The notes under the pieces: model-generated
The model's input: only the letters and a program-made list of their open reading frames with translations
Told to the model about the DNA's origin: nothing
The model's database searches: none
Assembly: GCF_000711715.1 (NCBI RefSeq)
Contig: NZ_JONN01000001.1
Coordinates: 1,116,001-1,180,000, forward strand
Direction: 5' to 3'
DNA from: Sphingomonas astaxanthinifaciens DSM 22298
GTDB taxonomy: Bacteria; Pseudomonadota; Alphaproteobacteria; Sphingomonadales; Sphingomonadaceae
Length of the DNA: 64,000 nucleotides
Position numbers and translations under genes: made by a program
Shown here: positions 1 through 9,028 of the stretch, in pieces
Position numbering within the stretch: the first letter of the stretch is position 1
Layout of the letters: every line of letters begins with the position of its first letter

Positions 1-479
1 GCATGCGCCGCGATCACCGCCACCGCTTCGGGCCCCTGGAGCGCGAGCAGGGCCTGGTCCTCGAGATAGGTGAAGGCGACCCCGGCGGCGCGGAGCACGT
101 CCATGTCGCCATGCTTGGTCGCGCCGTTGACGACGAGGTACCAGCCGTCGGCCCGCCGCGTGATCATCAGGTCGTCGAGGATCCCGCCGGCCTCGTTCAG
201 CAGCAGGCTGTACTTGGGCCGGGCCTCGCTCATCGCCTGGAGGTCGCCCGGAAGCAGCCGCTCGAGCGCCTCGGTCTGGTCGAGCGGCGCGAGGATCTGC
301 CCCATGTGGCTGACGTCGAACAGGCCGGCGTGGGTCCTCGTCCAGCGATGCTCGGCGATGATGCCCTCATACTGGACCGGCATGTGGTAGCCGGCGAAGG
401 GCACCATCCGGCCGCCGCGGCCACGGTGCCAGCCGTCGAGCGGCAGGGAGTTCAGGTCGGTTTCGAGCACGTCGGCCAC
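1..479 (-). CDS. gcvT: Aminomethyltransferase GcvT (glycine cleavage T protein), 3' end cut by the window edge
   Basis: The T protein takes the aminomethyl group from lipoyl-H protein, passes the methylene to tetrahydrofolate and releases ammonia. About 159 N-terminal codons are visible of a family length near 370. The translation shows the typical start of the fold: MVPFAGYHMPVQYEG, then GLFDVSHMGQI and a region reading LLLNEAGGILDDLMITR. I place the start at a GTG at 479, preceded by a GGAG at about 487-490. Upstream on the same strand lies a tandem glycine riboswitch, which supports both the identity and glycine-induced expression. The rest of the gcv operon should lie to the left of the window. 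Confidence 0.93.
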   Translation of the reverse strand, partial: MADVLETDLNSLPLDGWHRGRGGRMVPFAGYHMPVQYEGIIAEHRWTRTHAGLFDVSHMGQILAPLDQTEALERLLPGDLQAMSEARPKYSLLLNEAGGILDDLMITRRADGWYLVVNGATKHGDMDVLRAAGVAFTYLEDQALLALQGPEAVAVIAAH

Positions 480-542
480 GGGGACACTCCAAGAGGTTCG
501 GCCCTCCCCCGCCCGTTTCCGCGCGACGAAAGAGCATTCGAA

Positions 543-727
543 CCCCCGTCTGTCCCTTGGCGCCTGAGAGCTTTCCCCCGCTACGGGCGAGGTTACCCCT
601 TCGGCGGCCGGGGCCGGAGCCGCGGCACTTTCCAGACGACCTTCGACCACGCGCGGTCCTTTTGCCTGAGAGATTCCGGGGGCGGTTGCTCCTTCGGCGC
701 CCTGGTCGAGCCAGGGCCTCTCCCGCG
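543..727 (-). promoter_or_regulatory. Tandem glycine riboswitch in the gcvT leader
   Basis: Read on the minus strand, two consecutive glycine-aptamer-like units are visible. The first (about 727-655) contains GGAGAGGCCC, then GCCGAAGGAGCAA and the hallmark ATCTCTCAGGCAAAAGGACC. The second (about 640-545) has GGAAAG, CCGAAGGGGTAAC and GCTCTCAGGCGCCAAGGGACAG. Two aptamers in series upstream of gcvT is the classic arrangement, in which glycine binding switches on the glycine cleavage operon. The expression platform would be the roughly 65 nt between 543 and the gcvT start. No other gene is seen in the 480-881 interval. Confidence 0.92.
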
Positions 728-881
728 CGAGTCGCCCGGCGTTGCCGCCGGACTGGCTGAGTGCGGCTCTAGGGGGCGGTGCCTCCAAGTCAACGCGCCT
801 TGAGGCCAGGGGTGAAGATTACACTTTGGGCCGGGCCAAGCTGTGATAGTTTCGGGTCCGCATTGTCAGGGGGATCGACCG

Positions 882-2144
882 ATGCGTCACATCAGGCTGC
901 TGCTCGCCACCACGCTCGCGCTCGGCGCGGCCGTACCCGCTCACGCCGACACCATCTGCGAGTGGATGGATTTCGCGCGAAAGGCCCTGCCCGAGCGGCC
1001 GCCACAGGGACAACTCACCATCATCCGCGATGGGCAGGGCGACCATAGCGAGACCAAGGTCGCGCTGGCGATGTTCGAGGCGCTGAACGCGATCGACCAT
1101 CGCTATCGAAGCTATGTGGGCCTGCCGGTCGGGGCGGCCGATGCCGACCAGCAGGCCGCGGCGATGACCGCTGCAACCGAAGTGCTGCTGAAGCTCGCGC
1201 CCACGAACCGCACCGCGGTCCAGGAAAGCTACGACCTTGCCCTGGCCGGGATCGCCGAGGGACCGGCCAAGGCCAGCGCCATTGCGATCGGCAGGCAGGC
1301 CGCCGCCGCGGTGCTCGCCCTGCCCGACATCGATTCGACGGTGAAGCAGTCCGACTATCGGCCCGCCGCGGCGCCCGGTCAGTGGGTGCCGACCGCGCTA
1401 CCGGTGATCGGCCCCTATTCGGTGGCCTACCGCCCGTGGGTCCTGCGGAGCGCAAGCGAAGTGCGGCCCGCGCCGCCGCCGCCACTGACCAGCGAGCGCT
1501 ACGCCCGCGACCTCGACGAAGTGAAGCGGCTGGGCGCGATGAACAGCCAGGAGCGCACGCCGACGCAGACGCTGATGGCGCGCTACCGGATCAACAGCGA
1601 CGAAATGCCGGCGCTCAGGGAACTGATGGACCAGAGCGGGCGCCGGCTGGTCGACAATGCCCGGATATTCGCACTCTACGACATGATCGGTGACGACGCC
1701 GGCATGGCGATGTCGGACGGCAAGCTGCATTATGATTTCTGGCGGCCGATCACCGCGATCCGCAACGCCGACAAGGACGACAATCCGGCGACGACCGCAG
1801 ACCCGGCCTGGGTCCCGCTGATCAATACGCCCAATCACCCGGAATATCCGTGCGGCCATTGCATCGGGGCGGGCGCGGTCGCCGAGCTGATGGCCGCGGT
1901 CGGCGGCAGGAAGCCAGCCTGGGGCGTGCGGATCGCCAGCGGCTCGCTCGGCACGTCGGCGGTGCAGGTCACCCCTGACTGGGAGGAATGGGCGCGCCAG
2001 GTCAGCTTTTCGCGGACGCTGGGCGGGGTGCACTATCGCTTCAGCAACGAGGCGGGCGAAGCGATGGGCCGCAAGGTGGCAAGGCTCGGGCTTGAGCGGG
2101 CGCTCCAGCCGCTGCCGGCAAACGAATTGAGGCCGGCCTCCTGA
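882..2144 (+). CDS. Secreted PAP2/vanadium-dependent haloperoxidase-family protein
   Basis: This is a 420-residue protein. I start it at the ATG at 882, because that gives a clean signal peptide (RLLLATTLALGAAVPAHA) behind a GGGG-type ribosome site; an earlier in-frame ATG at 843 would spoil it. The second half carries the vanadate/phosphate pocket motifs of the family: YDFWRPITAIR, then HPEYPCGH and finally SRTLGGVHYRFSNEAG, matching the R, G-H and R-H ligands. It is therefore periplasmic and either a haloperoxidase-like or an acid-phosphatase-like enzyme, which sequence alone cannot decide. The usual PSGH motif reads PCGH here. Its stop overlaps the next gene by one base. Confidence 0.82.
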   Translation: MRHIRLLLATTLALGAAVPAHADTICEWMDFARKALPERPPQGQLTIIRDGQGDHSETKVALAMFEALNAIDHRYRSYVGLPVGAADADQQAAAMTAATEVLLKLAPTNRTAVQESYDLALAGIAEGPAKASAIAIGRQAAAAVLALPDIDSTVKQSDYRPAAAPGQWVPTALPVIGPYSVAYRPWVLRSASEVRPAPPPPLTSERYARDLDEVKRLGAMNSQERTPTQTLMARYRINSDEMPALRELMDQSGRRLVDNARIFALYDMIGDDAGMAMSDGKLHYDFWRPITAIRNADKDDNPATTADPAWVPLINTPNHPEYPCGHCIGAGAVAELMAAVGGRKPAWGVRIASGSLGTSAVQVTPDWEEWARQVSFSRTLGGVHYRFSNEAGEAMGRKVARLGLERALQPLPANELRPAS

Positions 2145-2497
2145 TGCTGCGGCGGATCTTCGGGACCCTTGGCGGCATCGTCGCTGGCATGGCAAACATC
2201 ATGCTCATCGAATGGGTTGCGCATGTTGCGATCGGGGGCGACTCGTCCTCCCCCACCACCCCGATGCTCGTGTCCGTGCTGATCGCCTGGGCCGCGGGCT
2301 CGCTTGTCGGAAGCTCGGCGGCGCTTCGCCTGGCCAGGTGGCGCGGCGGCCCCTGGGTCGTCGGGGGTTTCATTGCGCTTGGCGTGATCGCCAATCAGTT
2401 CAGCGTTCCGCAGCCGGTGTGGATGACGGTCGTGGGCATCGCCGCGGCCCTCGTCCCCGCCTGGCTGATCGCGACGCGGGCGCCGCTTAGCGCGTAG
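2144..2497 (+). CDS. Small integral membrane protein, unknown function
   Basis: The protein has 117 residues and about four hydrophobic segments: GTLGGIVAGMANIMLIEWV, MLVSVLIAWAAGSLVGSSA, WVVGGFIALGVIANQF and VVGIAAALVPAWLI. The start ATG shares a base with the stop of the upstream haloperoxidase-like gene (TGATG), so the two are probably translated together. I recognise no catalytic motif. It runs 11 bases into the end of the convergent lipoprotein gene on the other strand. Confidence 0.72.
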   Translation: MLRRIFGTLGGIVAGMANIMLIEWVAHVAIGGDSSSPTTPMLVSVLIAWAAGSLVGSSAALRLARWRGGPWVVGGFIALGVIANQFSVPQPVWMTVVGIAAALVPAWLIATRAPLSA

Positions 2498-3128
2498 CGT
2501 TATAGCGGAGCTGGTCGGTCGAGAGCTGGAAGCCGACCAGCTGTTCGAAGGTCGCCTTGGCGACCGCCTCGCGGACGCGCGGATCGGTCAGCGGGTCGAC
2601 CGCGGCGTCGGCGTCGCCGGGGCGGCGCTCGCGGGTCAGCTCGCGCTGGATGTCGGCCGGGAGCATCACCGCCGAGCGGGCGACCCGGACCGTGGTCTGG
2701 CTGCTGGTCTGGGCGCGCAGCGAACCGGCCGGGAAGTCGAGCGCGACCGCGCCGACCTTCTTGGCGACGAGATTGGTCCCGCCCTGCACCGCCACCGCGA
2801 AATAGGGCAGCACGACCTGGCGCGCGGCGCCGGGATCGCGGCGCGTGGCGACGACATCGAAGGTCGCGGTGCTGACGACATTGGCCGCGTCCTCGGTGCA
2901 GGTCGCGCGCAAATTGGTGATGGTCGCCACCACGTCGATCGCGCGGCTGTCGCGGCTGGTCGCCGGATCGAACAGGGTGACGTCGCCGGTCGCGGCGGGA
3001 ATCGCCACCTGCGGGCAGCCGGTGCGGGTGACGTAGACCCCGTTGTCGGCGATGGTCCCGTCGCGGGCACAGGCACCGAGGGCAAGGGCAAGGGCGGCGG
3101 CCGACAGGGCCCGATGCGACATCTTCAT
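2487..3128 (-). CDS. Putative lipoprotein, unknown function
   Basis: The protein has 213 residues and an N-terminal lipoprotein signal ending in the lipobox LALGAC, so it is predicted to be anchored in the envelope. The mature part holds one more Cys pair (TRTGCPQV and LRATCTEDA) and a beta-rich middle ([18 protein letters not shown]). I do not recognise a named family. Its 3' end overlaps the convergent small membrane-protein gene by 11 bases. It is divergent from ispH, with about 50 bases between the starts. Confidence 0.72.
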   Translation of the reverse strand: MKMSHRALSAAALALALGACARDGTIADNGVYVTRTGCPQVAIPAATGDVTLFDPATSRDSRAIDVVATITNLRATCTEDAANVVSTATFDVVATRRDPGAARQVVLPYFAVAVQGGTNLVAKKVGAVALDFPAGSLRAQTSSQTTVRVARSAVMLPADIQRELTRERRPGDADAAVDPLTDPRVREAVAKATFEQLVGFQLSTDQLRYNATR

Positions 3129-3178
3129 GGGAACAGGCTCATAGGAAGGCCCTTCTCGGCAGGCAAGCGATCGCTTAC

Positions 3179-4135
3179 ATGGCCGGCATGCTCGAAGGCC
3201 GTTCCCCGCTTCACCTGATCATCGCCGCGCCACGCGGTTTCTGCGCCGGCGTCGAGCGGGCGATCCGGATCGTCGAGCTCGCGCTCGAGCGCTACGGCGC
3301 GCCGGTCTATGTCCGCCACGAGATCGTCCACAACAAATATGTGGTCGACCGGCTGAAGGCGATGGGCGCGATCTTCGTCAAGGAAGTGAGCGAGGTGCCC
3401 GACGGCGTGCCGGTGGTCTTCTCGGCCCATGGCGTGCCCAAGACGGTTCCGGCCGAGGCGCGGGATCGCGGCCTCGACTATCTCGACGCGACCTGCCCGC
3501 TGGTCAGCAAGGTCCACCGCCAGGCACAGCGACTGATCGAGGCCGGGCGGCACATCATCTTCATCGGCCATGCCGGCCACCCCGAGGTGATCGGCACCTT
3601 CGGCCAGGTGCCCGCGGGCGCCATGACGCTCGTCGAGACCGAGGAGGATGTGGCGACCCTGGACGTCGCCGATCCCGAGAATCTCGCCTTCCTCACCCAG
3701 ACGACCCTGTCGGTCGACGATACCGCCGCGATCGTCGCCGCGCTCCACGCGCGCTTTCCTTCGATCAAGGCGCCGCGCGGCGAGGACATCTGCTACGCGA
3801 CCTCCAACCGGCAGGCGGCGGTCAAGGCGATCGTCCCCAAGGTCGAGAAGATGCTGGTGATCGGCGCGCCCAACAGCTCGAATTCGCTGCGGCTGGCCGA
3901 GGTCGCCGAGCGCGAGGGCGTGCCGGCCCGGCTGATCCAGCGCGCGGTCGAGATCGACTGGGAGTGGCTGGGCAAGCCGCGGGCCGTCGGCCTGACCGCC
4001 GGGGCGAGCGCGCCCGAGGTGCTGGTCGACGAGGTGATCGAGGCGCTGTCCGAACGCTTTCTCCTCACCACCGAGGAAGCCGAGCATGTCCCCGAGGGGC
4101 TGACCTTCAAGCTGCCGCGCGAACTGGTCGCGTGA
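3179..4135 (+). CDS. ispH: 4-hydroxy-3-methylbut-2-enyl diphosphate reductase IspH
   Basis: IspH makes IPP and DMAPP in the last step of the MEP isoprenoid pathway, using a [4Fe-4S] cluster. The three cluster cysteines are visible at residues 22 ([13 protein letters not shown]), 106 ([11 protein letters not shown]) and 205 ([10 protein letters not shown]). Other family marks are [31 protein letters not shown] and [10 protein letters not shown]. At 318 residues it has the normal length. An alternative start ATG at 3188 cannot be excluded. The stop overlaps the GTG of rnhA by four bases. In this phototroph it also supplies precursors for phytol and carotenoids. Confidence 0.97.
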   Translation: MAGMLEGRSPLHLIIAAPRGFCAGVERAIRIVELALERYGAPVYVRHEIVHNKYVVDRLKAMGAIFVKEVSEVPDGVPVVFSAHGVPKTVPAEARDRGLDYLDATCPLVSKVHRQAQRLIEAGRHIIFIGHAGHPEVIGTFGQVPAGAMTLVETEEDVATLDVADPENLAFLTQTTLSVDDTAAIVAALHARFPSIKAPRGEDICYATSNRQAAVKAIVPKVEKMLVIGAPNSSNSLRLAEVAEREGVPARLIQRAVEIDWEWLGKPRAVGLTAGASAPEVLVDEVIEALSERFLLTTEEAEHVPEGLTFKLPRELVA

Positions 4136-4590
4136 CCCCTTCCCCTTCCGACCTCCCGAAGGTCGAGATGTTCACCGACGGCGCCTGCAAGGGCAATCCG
4201 GGCCCGGGCGGCTGGGGCGTGCTGATCCGCATGGGCGCGCGCGAGAAGGAATTGTCGGGCGGCGAGAGCCCGACGACCAACAACCGGATGGAGCTGATGG
4301 CGGCGATCGAAGGGCTGAACGCCCTCACCCGCCCGTGCCACGTCATCCTCTCGACTGACAGCATGTACGTCCGCGATGGCATCACCAAGTGGGTCCACAA
4401 CTGGCGCCGCAACGGCTGGCGGACGAGCGACAAGAAGCCGGTCAAGAATGCCGAGCTGTGGCAGGCCCTCTGCCAGGCGGCCGAGCGGCACCGGATCGAC
4501 TGGAAATGGGTCAAGGGCCACGCCGGCCACGCCGAGAACGAACGGGCCGACCAGCTCGCCTGCGCGGCGGCCGACGCGCTGCGAAGCTAG
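4132..4590 (+). CDS. rnhA: Ribonuclease HI
   Basis: RNase HI cuts the RNA strand of RNA-DNA hybrids. The 152-residue protein has all four acidic active-site positions in order: [30 protein letters not shown] and [11 protein letters not shown]. The basic handle region ([10 protein letters not shown]) is intact. I start it at the GTG at 4132, which overlaps the ispH stop as GTGA and gives the family's usual N-terminus. Its last bases overlap the stop of the convergent oxidoreductase gene. Confidence 0.96.
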   Translation: MTPSPSDLPKVEMFTDGACKGNPGPGGWGVLIRMGAREKELSGGESPTTNNRMELMAAIEGLNALTRPCHVILSTDSMYVRDGITKWVHNWRRNGWRTSDKKPVKNAELWQALCQAAERHRIDWKWVKGHAGHAENERADQLACAAADALRS

Positions 4591-5657
4591 CGGAAGCGCG
4601 CCGGGTCGTAGGTGCCGGGCTCGACCCCGGCGGGAAGGTCGCTGTCGCCAAGGATCAGCGCCGCGCCGAGCTGCGCGGCGGCGGGCGCGGTCTGGATTCC
4701 GAAGCCGCCCTGTCCGACGCACCAGAAGAAGCCGGGCTCGGCGGGGTCGACGCCGATGGCGGGGACCCGGTCGGGGGTGAAGGTGCGCAGTCCCGCCCAG
4801 CGCCGCTCGACCTTTTCGATCGGCCAGTCGACGACGTGCTGGAAGCGGTCGATGGCGATTGCGACGTCGAGCTCCTCAGGGGCGGCGTCGCAGGGCGCGC
4901 TGTCGATCTCGTCATGCGGGCTTAGCCAAATCGTCCGGTCGCCCTCGCCCTTGAAATAGAAGCTGCCGTCGGCGCCGACGACCAGCGGCAGGCGCCTGAG
5001 GCCTGTGCGTCCAAGGCGCAGCTGGACCATGGTCCGGCGCTTTGGCGCAAGGCCGAGCGGGGCGATCCCGCAGTTCGCCGCGACGTCATCGCCCCAGGCC
5101 CCCGCCGCATCGACGATGAGGCCGGCCGTGATGGCAGTCCCGTCGGCGAGCCGGACCGACCAGCCTCCCGCGGCCAGCCGGGTCGCAGCGGCAAAGGCGG
5201 CCGAAGTCCGGACGCGGGCGCCGGCCCGGCGGGCGGTGGCGAGCGCATCGGCGTGGAGCCGGGCGACATCGATGTCGGCGAGTCCCTCCTCCAGTGCGCC
5301 GTGGGTCCATGACGGTGCTAGGCCGGGCAGCCGTTCCTCGAGTTCGGCGCGGGACAGCGGACGAACGGCGACGCCCTCGACCAGCGCGATTTCCTCGCCG
5401 GGGCGGGCGAGATGGATCGCGCCACGCGGGTCGAGATAGCCGCCAGCCTCGAGCAGCGGCCGGCTGGCGCGGGTGAGCGGGGCGACCAGCGGGCCGCCAT
5501 AGCCCTCGTGCCAGAAAGCTGCCGAGCGGCCGGTCGAGTGATAGCCGGGCTGGGCCTCGGCCTCGACCAAGGTGACCGAGCGCCGTGACGCCAGCGCCGC
5601 GGCGAGGCTCGCCCCGGCAATTCCAGCGCCGACGATCAGGACCTCGGTATCATGCAT
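4587..5657 (-). CDS. FAD-dependent oxidoreductase, D-amino-acid oxidase (DAO) family
   Basis: The 356-residue protein begins with a dinucleotide-binding motif ([18 protein letters not shown]) followed by the acidic end of the fold ([18 protein letters not shown]). The C-terminal part ([19 protein letters not shown]) fits the second FAD contact of DAO-family enzymes such as DadA or the ThiO-like proteins. The substrate is not decided by sequence. I chose the ATG at 5657 because the GAGIAG motif then starts near residue 10; an in-frame ATG at 5702 lies upstream. It converges on rnhA with a four-base overlap. Confidence 0.85.
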   Translation of the reverse strand: MHDTEVLIVGAGIAGASLAAALASRRSVTLVEAEAQPGYHSTGRSAAFWHEGYGGPLVAPLTRASRPLLEAGGYLDPRGAIHLARPGEEIALVEGVAVRPLSRAELEERLPGLAPSWTHGALEEGLADIDVARLHADALATARRAGARVRTSAAFAAATRLAAGGWSVRLADGTAITAGLIVDAAGAWGDDVAANCGIAPLGLAPKRRTMVQLRLGRTGLRRLPLVVGADGSFYFKGEGDRTIWLSPHDEIDSAPCDAAPEELDVAIAIDRFQHVVDWPIEKVERRWAGLRTFTPDRVPAIGVDPAEPGFFWCVGQGGFGIQTAPAAAQLGAALILGDSDLPAGVEPGTYDPARFR

Positions 5658-5752
5658 CCCGGGCCGGTTACGGGTTGGAAAGGCCTTTCGTCCAGTCTGC
5701 ACGGGTGGAGCGGTCGCGAGGCCGGTCCGGGGGAAGTTCGCCGAACCATATC

Positions 5753-5760
5753 TTAACCAT
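5753..5760 (+). promoter_or_regulatory. TTAACCAT element, candidate CtrA half-site upstream of the pilus operon
   Basis: The 8-mer TTAACCAT lies 65 bases before cpaB in the only sizeable gap ahead of the pilus genes. This matches the CtrA half-site described in several alphaproteobacteria, and CtrA controls Flp pilus genes in Caulobacter. No second TTAA at the 7-base spacing is present, so the call is tentative. Confidence 0.3.
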
Positions 5761-5824
5761 TTTGGCCGATTGGTGCGGCGTTCGACAATTTTCCTACGTG
5801 AGTGAGGAAGGGGCGGAAGTCGCC

Positions 5825-6883
5825 ATGGATGTGAAGAAGATCGCGCTTCTGGTGGGAGCGTTGCTGGTTGCGGCGGTGACGGCCGTCATGGCCAAGAATA
5901 TGTTCACCGGCGCTTCCGCGCCCGAGGCGCAGGCTGCGGCCGTGCCGATGGGCCCGAAGATCCTGGTGGCGAAGAAGCCGCTCCCGGTCGGGACGATCGT
6001 GGATGCGGAGAGCTTCACCTTCCAGCCCTGGCCAGCCGAGCTCATGCAGCAGGCCTATTACAGCGAAGGCGCGCCCGATGCGGACGCCGGCAAGCTGATC
6101 GGCATGGTGGTTCGCAATGCGATCACCGCCGGCCAGCCGCTGACCCGCGGCTCGCTCGTCGGTCCGCAGGATCGCGGCTTCCTCGCTGCGGCGCTCAGCC
6201 CCGGCATGCGCGCCGTCACGGTGCCCGTGAACGACAACAGCGGCGTCGCCGGCTTCGTCTTCCCGGGTGACCGCGTCGACATGGTCCTGACCCAGACGGT
6301 CACGGGCGGCGGCGACGGTCCGGCGCTCAAGGTGTCCGAGACGATCATCCGCAACCTGCGGGTGCTCGCCACCGAGCAGCGCACCGACAGCAAGGGCGAG
6401 GACGGCAAGCCCGTCGTCAAGACCTACTCCAACGTCACCCTCGAGGTGACGCCCAAGATCGCCGAGAAGGTCGCCGTGGCGCAGAGCCTGGGCCAGCTGA
6501 GCCTCGCGCTCCGCAGCCTGGCCGACAATGGCGCCGATCTCGAGCGGCTGGTCGCCAGCGGCCAGGTCAAAGTGCCCGCCGGCACCAACCCCGCCGACGA
6601 GCGCAAGATGCTGCTGGCGGTCGCCAACCAGCCGATCGACACCGCTCCGACCTTTGCCACCGGCGGCGACGTGTCGCGCTTCCAGCGCCGCACCGTGCCC
6701 GCCAAGCAGTCGGACCGTGCCGCCGAGGCACTCGGCGCCATCGGCAAGATGACCGGCGAGATGATCCGCGCCGCCCAGGGTGGCGCTCCCGCCGCCCAGG
6801 GTGCGGCTGCCGCTCCTTCGGGTCCGGTGGTCCGGGTTGCTCGCGGCAACAACGTCAGCTTCGTTCCTGTGGGGGCTCGCTAA
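5825..6883 (+). CDS. cpaB: Flp pilus assembly protein CpaB (RcpC family)
   Basis: The 352-residue inner-membrane/periplasmic protein has one N-terminal membrane anchor (IALLVGALLVAAVTAVMA), a SAF-type domain (ILVAKKPLPVGTIVDAESF... GMVVRNAITAGQPLTRGSL) and the RcpC part with FPGDRVDMVLTQTV. It is thought to connect the secretin to the inner-membrane pilus machine. The start is the ATG at 5825, since upstream codons in this frame belong to non-coding leader. It is the first gene of the cpaB-C-D-E-tadB-tadC run and is followed one base later by cpaC. Confidence 0.93.
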   Translation: MDVKKIALLVGALLVAAVTAVMAKNMFTGASAPEAQAAAVPMGPKILVAKKPLPVGTIVDAESFTFQPWPAELMQQAYYSEGAPDADAGKLIGMVVRNAITAGQPLTRGSLVGPQDRGFLAAALSPGMRAVTVPVNDNSGVAGFVFPGDRVDMVLTQTVTGGGDGPALKVSETIIRNLRVLATEQRTDSKGEDGKPVVKTYSNVTLEVTPKIAEKVAVAQSLGQLSLALRSLADNGADLERLVASGQVKVPAGTNPADERKMLLAVANQPIDTAPTFATGGDVSRFQRRTVPAKQSDRAAEALGAIGKMTGEMIRAAQGGAPAAQGAAAAPSGPVVRVARGNNVSFVPVGAR

Positions 6884-6884
6884 C

Positions 6885-8360
6885 ATGAGCAACGTTTCTC
6901 GCCGCACCGGTGGCCTGGCTTCGGCCTTCGCCGCTCTGGCCCTTGGCGCCTCGGCGCTGAGCCTCGCCGCCAGCCCCGCCGCCGCGCAGCCCATGGCTGC
7001 CCGCCCGTCGGAGACCCTCAACCTGTCGGTCAACACCGGCACCATGGTCCGCCTGTCGGCCCCGATGTCCGACCTGTTCGTCGCCAACGACCAGATCGCC
7101 GATGTCCAGGTCCGCTCGTCGAACCAGCTCTACATCTTCGGCAAGGGCCGGGGCGAGACGACCGTCTATGCGACCGACAAGTCGGGCCGCGTCGTCTATG
7201 CCGCCAACGTCCGGGTCGGGAACAACATCAGCTCGGTCGACGAGATGCTCCGCGCGGCGATGCCCGAGGCGGCGATCCAGGCGACGCCGATGAACAATCT
7301 CGTGCTGCTGACCGGCACCGTGGCTTCGCCCGACGACGCCGCCGAAGCCCAGCGACTGGTCCAGGCCTATGTCGGCGACGGCACCCAGGTCATCAGCCGC
7401 CTGCGCTCGGCCGTGCCGCTGCAGGTCAACCTCAAGGTCCGCATCGCCGAGGTCAATCGCTCGGCGCTCAAGCAGATCGGGGTCAATCTGTTCAGCCGCG
7501 ACTCGACCAGCGGGTTCAAGTTCGGCGTGAACCAGGGCAGCGGTGCCGCCATCACCCCCGGTGGGACCTTCAGCGTGGCGGGTGGTACCGCCGGCGGACT
7601 GACCCTGGGCGGCGCCGGCAAGCTTCTCGGCCTCGACCTCATCGGCACGCTCGACCTGCTCGCCACCGACGGGCTGTCCTCGACGCTCGCCGAGCCGAAT
7701 CTGACCGCGCTCTCGGGCGAAACCGCCAGCTTCCTCGCCGGCGGCGAATTCCCGATCCCGATCAGCCAGGGCGTCGGCGGTGCGATCACCGTCGAATACA
7801 AGCAATATGGTGTCGGCCTCGCCTTCACTCCGATCGTGCTGGCCGACGGCCGGATCTCGATGCGGGTGCGGCCCGAGGTCAGCGAACTCAGCACCGAAGG
7901 GGCGCTCAAGCTCAACGGCTATGACGTCCCGGCGCTGACCACCCGTCGCGCCGAGACCACGGTCGAGCTGGGCTCGGGCCAGAGCTTCATGATCGGCGGC
8001 CTGCTGCGGGCGACCGCGTCCAACACGATCAGCAAGGCGCCGTTCCTCGGCGACCTGCCGATCCTCGGCGCGCTGTTCCGCTCGACCGGCTTCCGCAAGT
8101 CGGAGACCGAGCTGGTGATCGTGGTCACGCCGTATCTGGTCAAGCCGGTCAACGGGCAGCTCGCGACGCCGGTCGACGGCTATCGCGTGCCGCGTGACGG
8201 AACCGCCGCCTTGGAAGGCCAGATTTACAGCGGTGTCTCCGGCCCGCGTCCGGTCGCGGTCCAGGCCCGTCCGGGCATGGCCGTGAGCACCGCCGGCGCT
8301 GCCGCGGCCACCGCGGCTCCGGCCCCGGCCCCGGCGCCCGCCCCCGGCTTCAAGCTGTGA
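6885..8360 (+). CDS. cpaC: Flp pilus secretin CpaC (RcpA)
   Basis: This is the outer-membrane channel of the Tad pilus, 491 residues. A signal peptide (ALALGASALSLAASPAAAQ) is followed by the pilus N domain (LNLSVNTGTMVRLSAPMSDLFVANDQIADVQV), a BON-like piece (LVLLTGTVASPDDAAEAQRL) and the secretin core ending in VELGSGQSFMIGGLL, LPILGALFRS and ELVIVVTPYLVKPV. The C-terminus is a low-complexity Ala-Pro tail. It starts one base after the cpaB stop and overlaps nothing downstream that is real, with cpaD following after 26 bases. Confidence 0.95.
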   Translation: MSNVSRRTGGLASAFAALALGASALSLAASPAAAQPMAARPSETLNLSVNTGTMVRLSAPMSDLFVANDQIADVQVRSSNQLYIFGKGRGETTVYATDKSGRVVYAANVRVGNNISSVDEMLRAAMPEAAIQATPMNNLVLLTGTVASPDDAAEAQRLVQAYVGDGTQVISRLRSAVPLQVNLKVRIAEVNRSALKQIGVNLFSRDSTSGFKFGVNQGSGAAITPGGTFSVAGGTAGGLTLGGAGKLLGLDLIGTLDLLATDGLSSTLAEPNLTALSGETASFLAGGEFPIPISQGVGGAITVEYKQYGVGLAFTPIVLADGRISMRVRPEVSELSTEGALKLNGYDVPALTTRRAETTVELGSGQSFMIGGLLRATASNTISKAPFLGDLPILGALFRSTGFRKSETELVIVVTPYLVKPVNGQLATPVDGYRVPRDGTAALEGQIYSGVSGPRPVAVQARPGMAVSTAGAAAATAAPAPAPAPAPGFKL

Positions 8361-8386
8361 ACGCCCCCGAGCGCAAGGAAACACCC

Positions 8387-9028
8387 ATGACCAACAAGCT
8401 TTCCTTCCTGCTCCTCGCCTCGGCCGCGCTGGCCGGGTGCCAGGTCCATCGCGGGGTCGACGAGCCCGCCCGCGGCCTCGTCGCGGTCAACCAGCCGGTG
8501 GTCTCGCGGGTCGATTATGCCTTCGACGCCGCGGCGCCGGGCGGCAACCTCGATCCGACCGAGGCCGCGCGCCTCGACGGCTGGTTCCGCGGGCTCGAGC
8601 TCAGCTACGGTGACGTGGTCAGCGTCGACGGTCCCGATGCCGCCGCCGCCCGCGGCGACATCGCCCGGGTCGCCGGCCGCTACGGCATGCTCGTCTCGGA
8701 CGGCGCCCCGGTCACGCCGGGCGCGATCCCGCCGGGTGCCGTGCGCGTGGTCGTCAGCCGCACCCGCGCCGACGTGCCGGGCTGCCCGAACTGGTCGGTC
8801 CCGAGCAACCCCAATTACAACAACGAGCTGATGAGCAACTACGGTTGCTCGGTGAACAAGAACCTTGCCGCGATGGTCGCCAATCCCAGCGACCTCGTCA
8901 GCGGCCGCGACCCGGGCTCGGTCAGCGATCCCCGCGTCGGGACCCGCGCGATCGAATCGCTGCGCTCGCAGCGGCCGACCGGCGAAGGCGGGCTCAAGGA
9001 CATCAGCACCAAGTCGGGAGGCAAGTAA
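8387..9028 (+). CDS. cpaD: Flp pilus lipoprotein CpaD
   Basis: The 213-residue protein has a lipoprotein signal with lipobox AALAGC, placing it in the outer membrane beside the secretin. The family's C-terminal signature is visible: GCPNWSVPSNPNYNNE, NYGCSVNKNLAAMVANP and DLVSGRDPG. I start it at the ATG at 8387, behind an AAGGAAA ribosome site, not at the in-frame ATG at 8357 inside the end of cpaC, because only the later one gives a normal signal peptide. Its TAA overlaps the ATG of cpaE (TAATG). Confidence 0.93.
   Translation: MTNKLSFLLLASAALAGCQVHRGVDEPARGLVAVNQPVVSRVDYAFDAAAPGGNLDPTEAARLDGWFRGLELSYGDVVSVDGPDAAAARGDIARVAGRYGMLVSDGAPVTPGAIPPGAVRVVVSRTRADVPGCPNWSVPSNPNYNNELMSNYGCSVNKNLAAMVANPSDLVSGRDPGSVSDPRVGTRAIESLRSQRPTGEGGLKDISTKSGGK

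Noticed and set aside
3125..4087. 320-codon open frame on the minus strand opposite ispH
   Set aside because: It mirrors the codon structure of ispH in GC-rich DNA, has a His/Asp/Arg-rich nonsense composition and no family resemblance.
6855..8384. 509-codon minus-strand frame opposite cpaC
   Set aside because: Antisense shadow of a real secretin gene; composition is Arg/Gly/Asp-rich with no domain.
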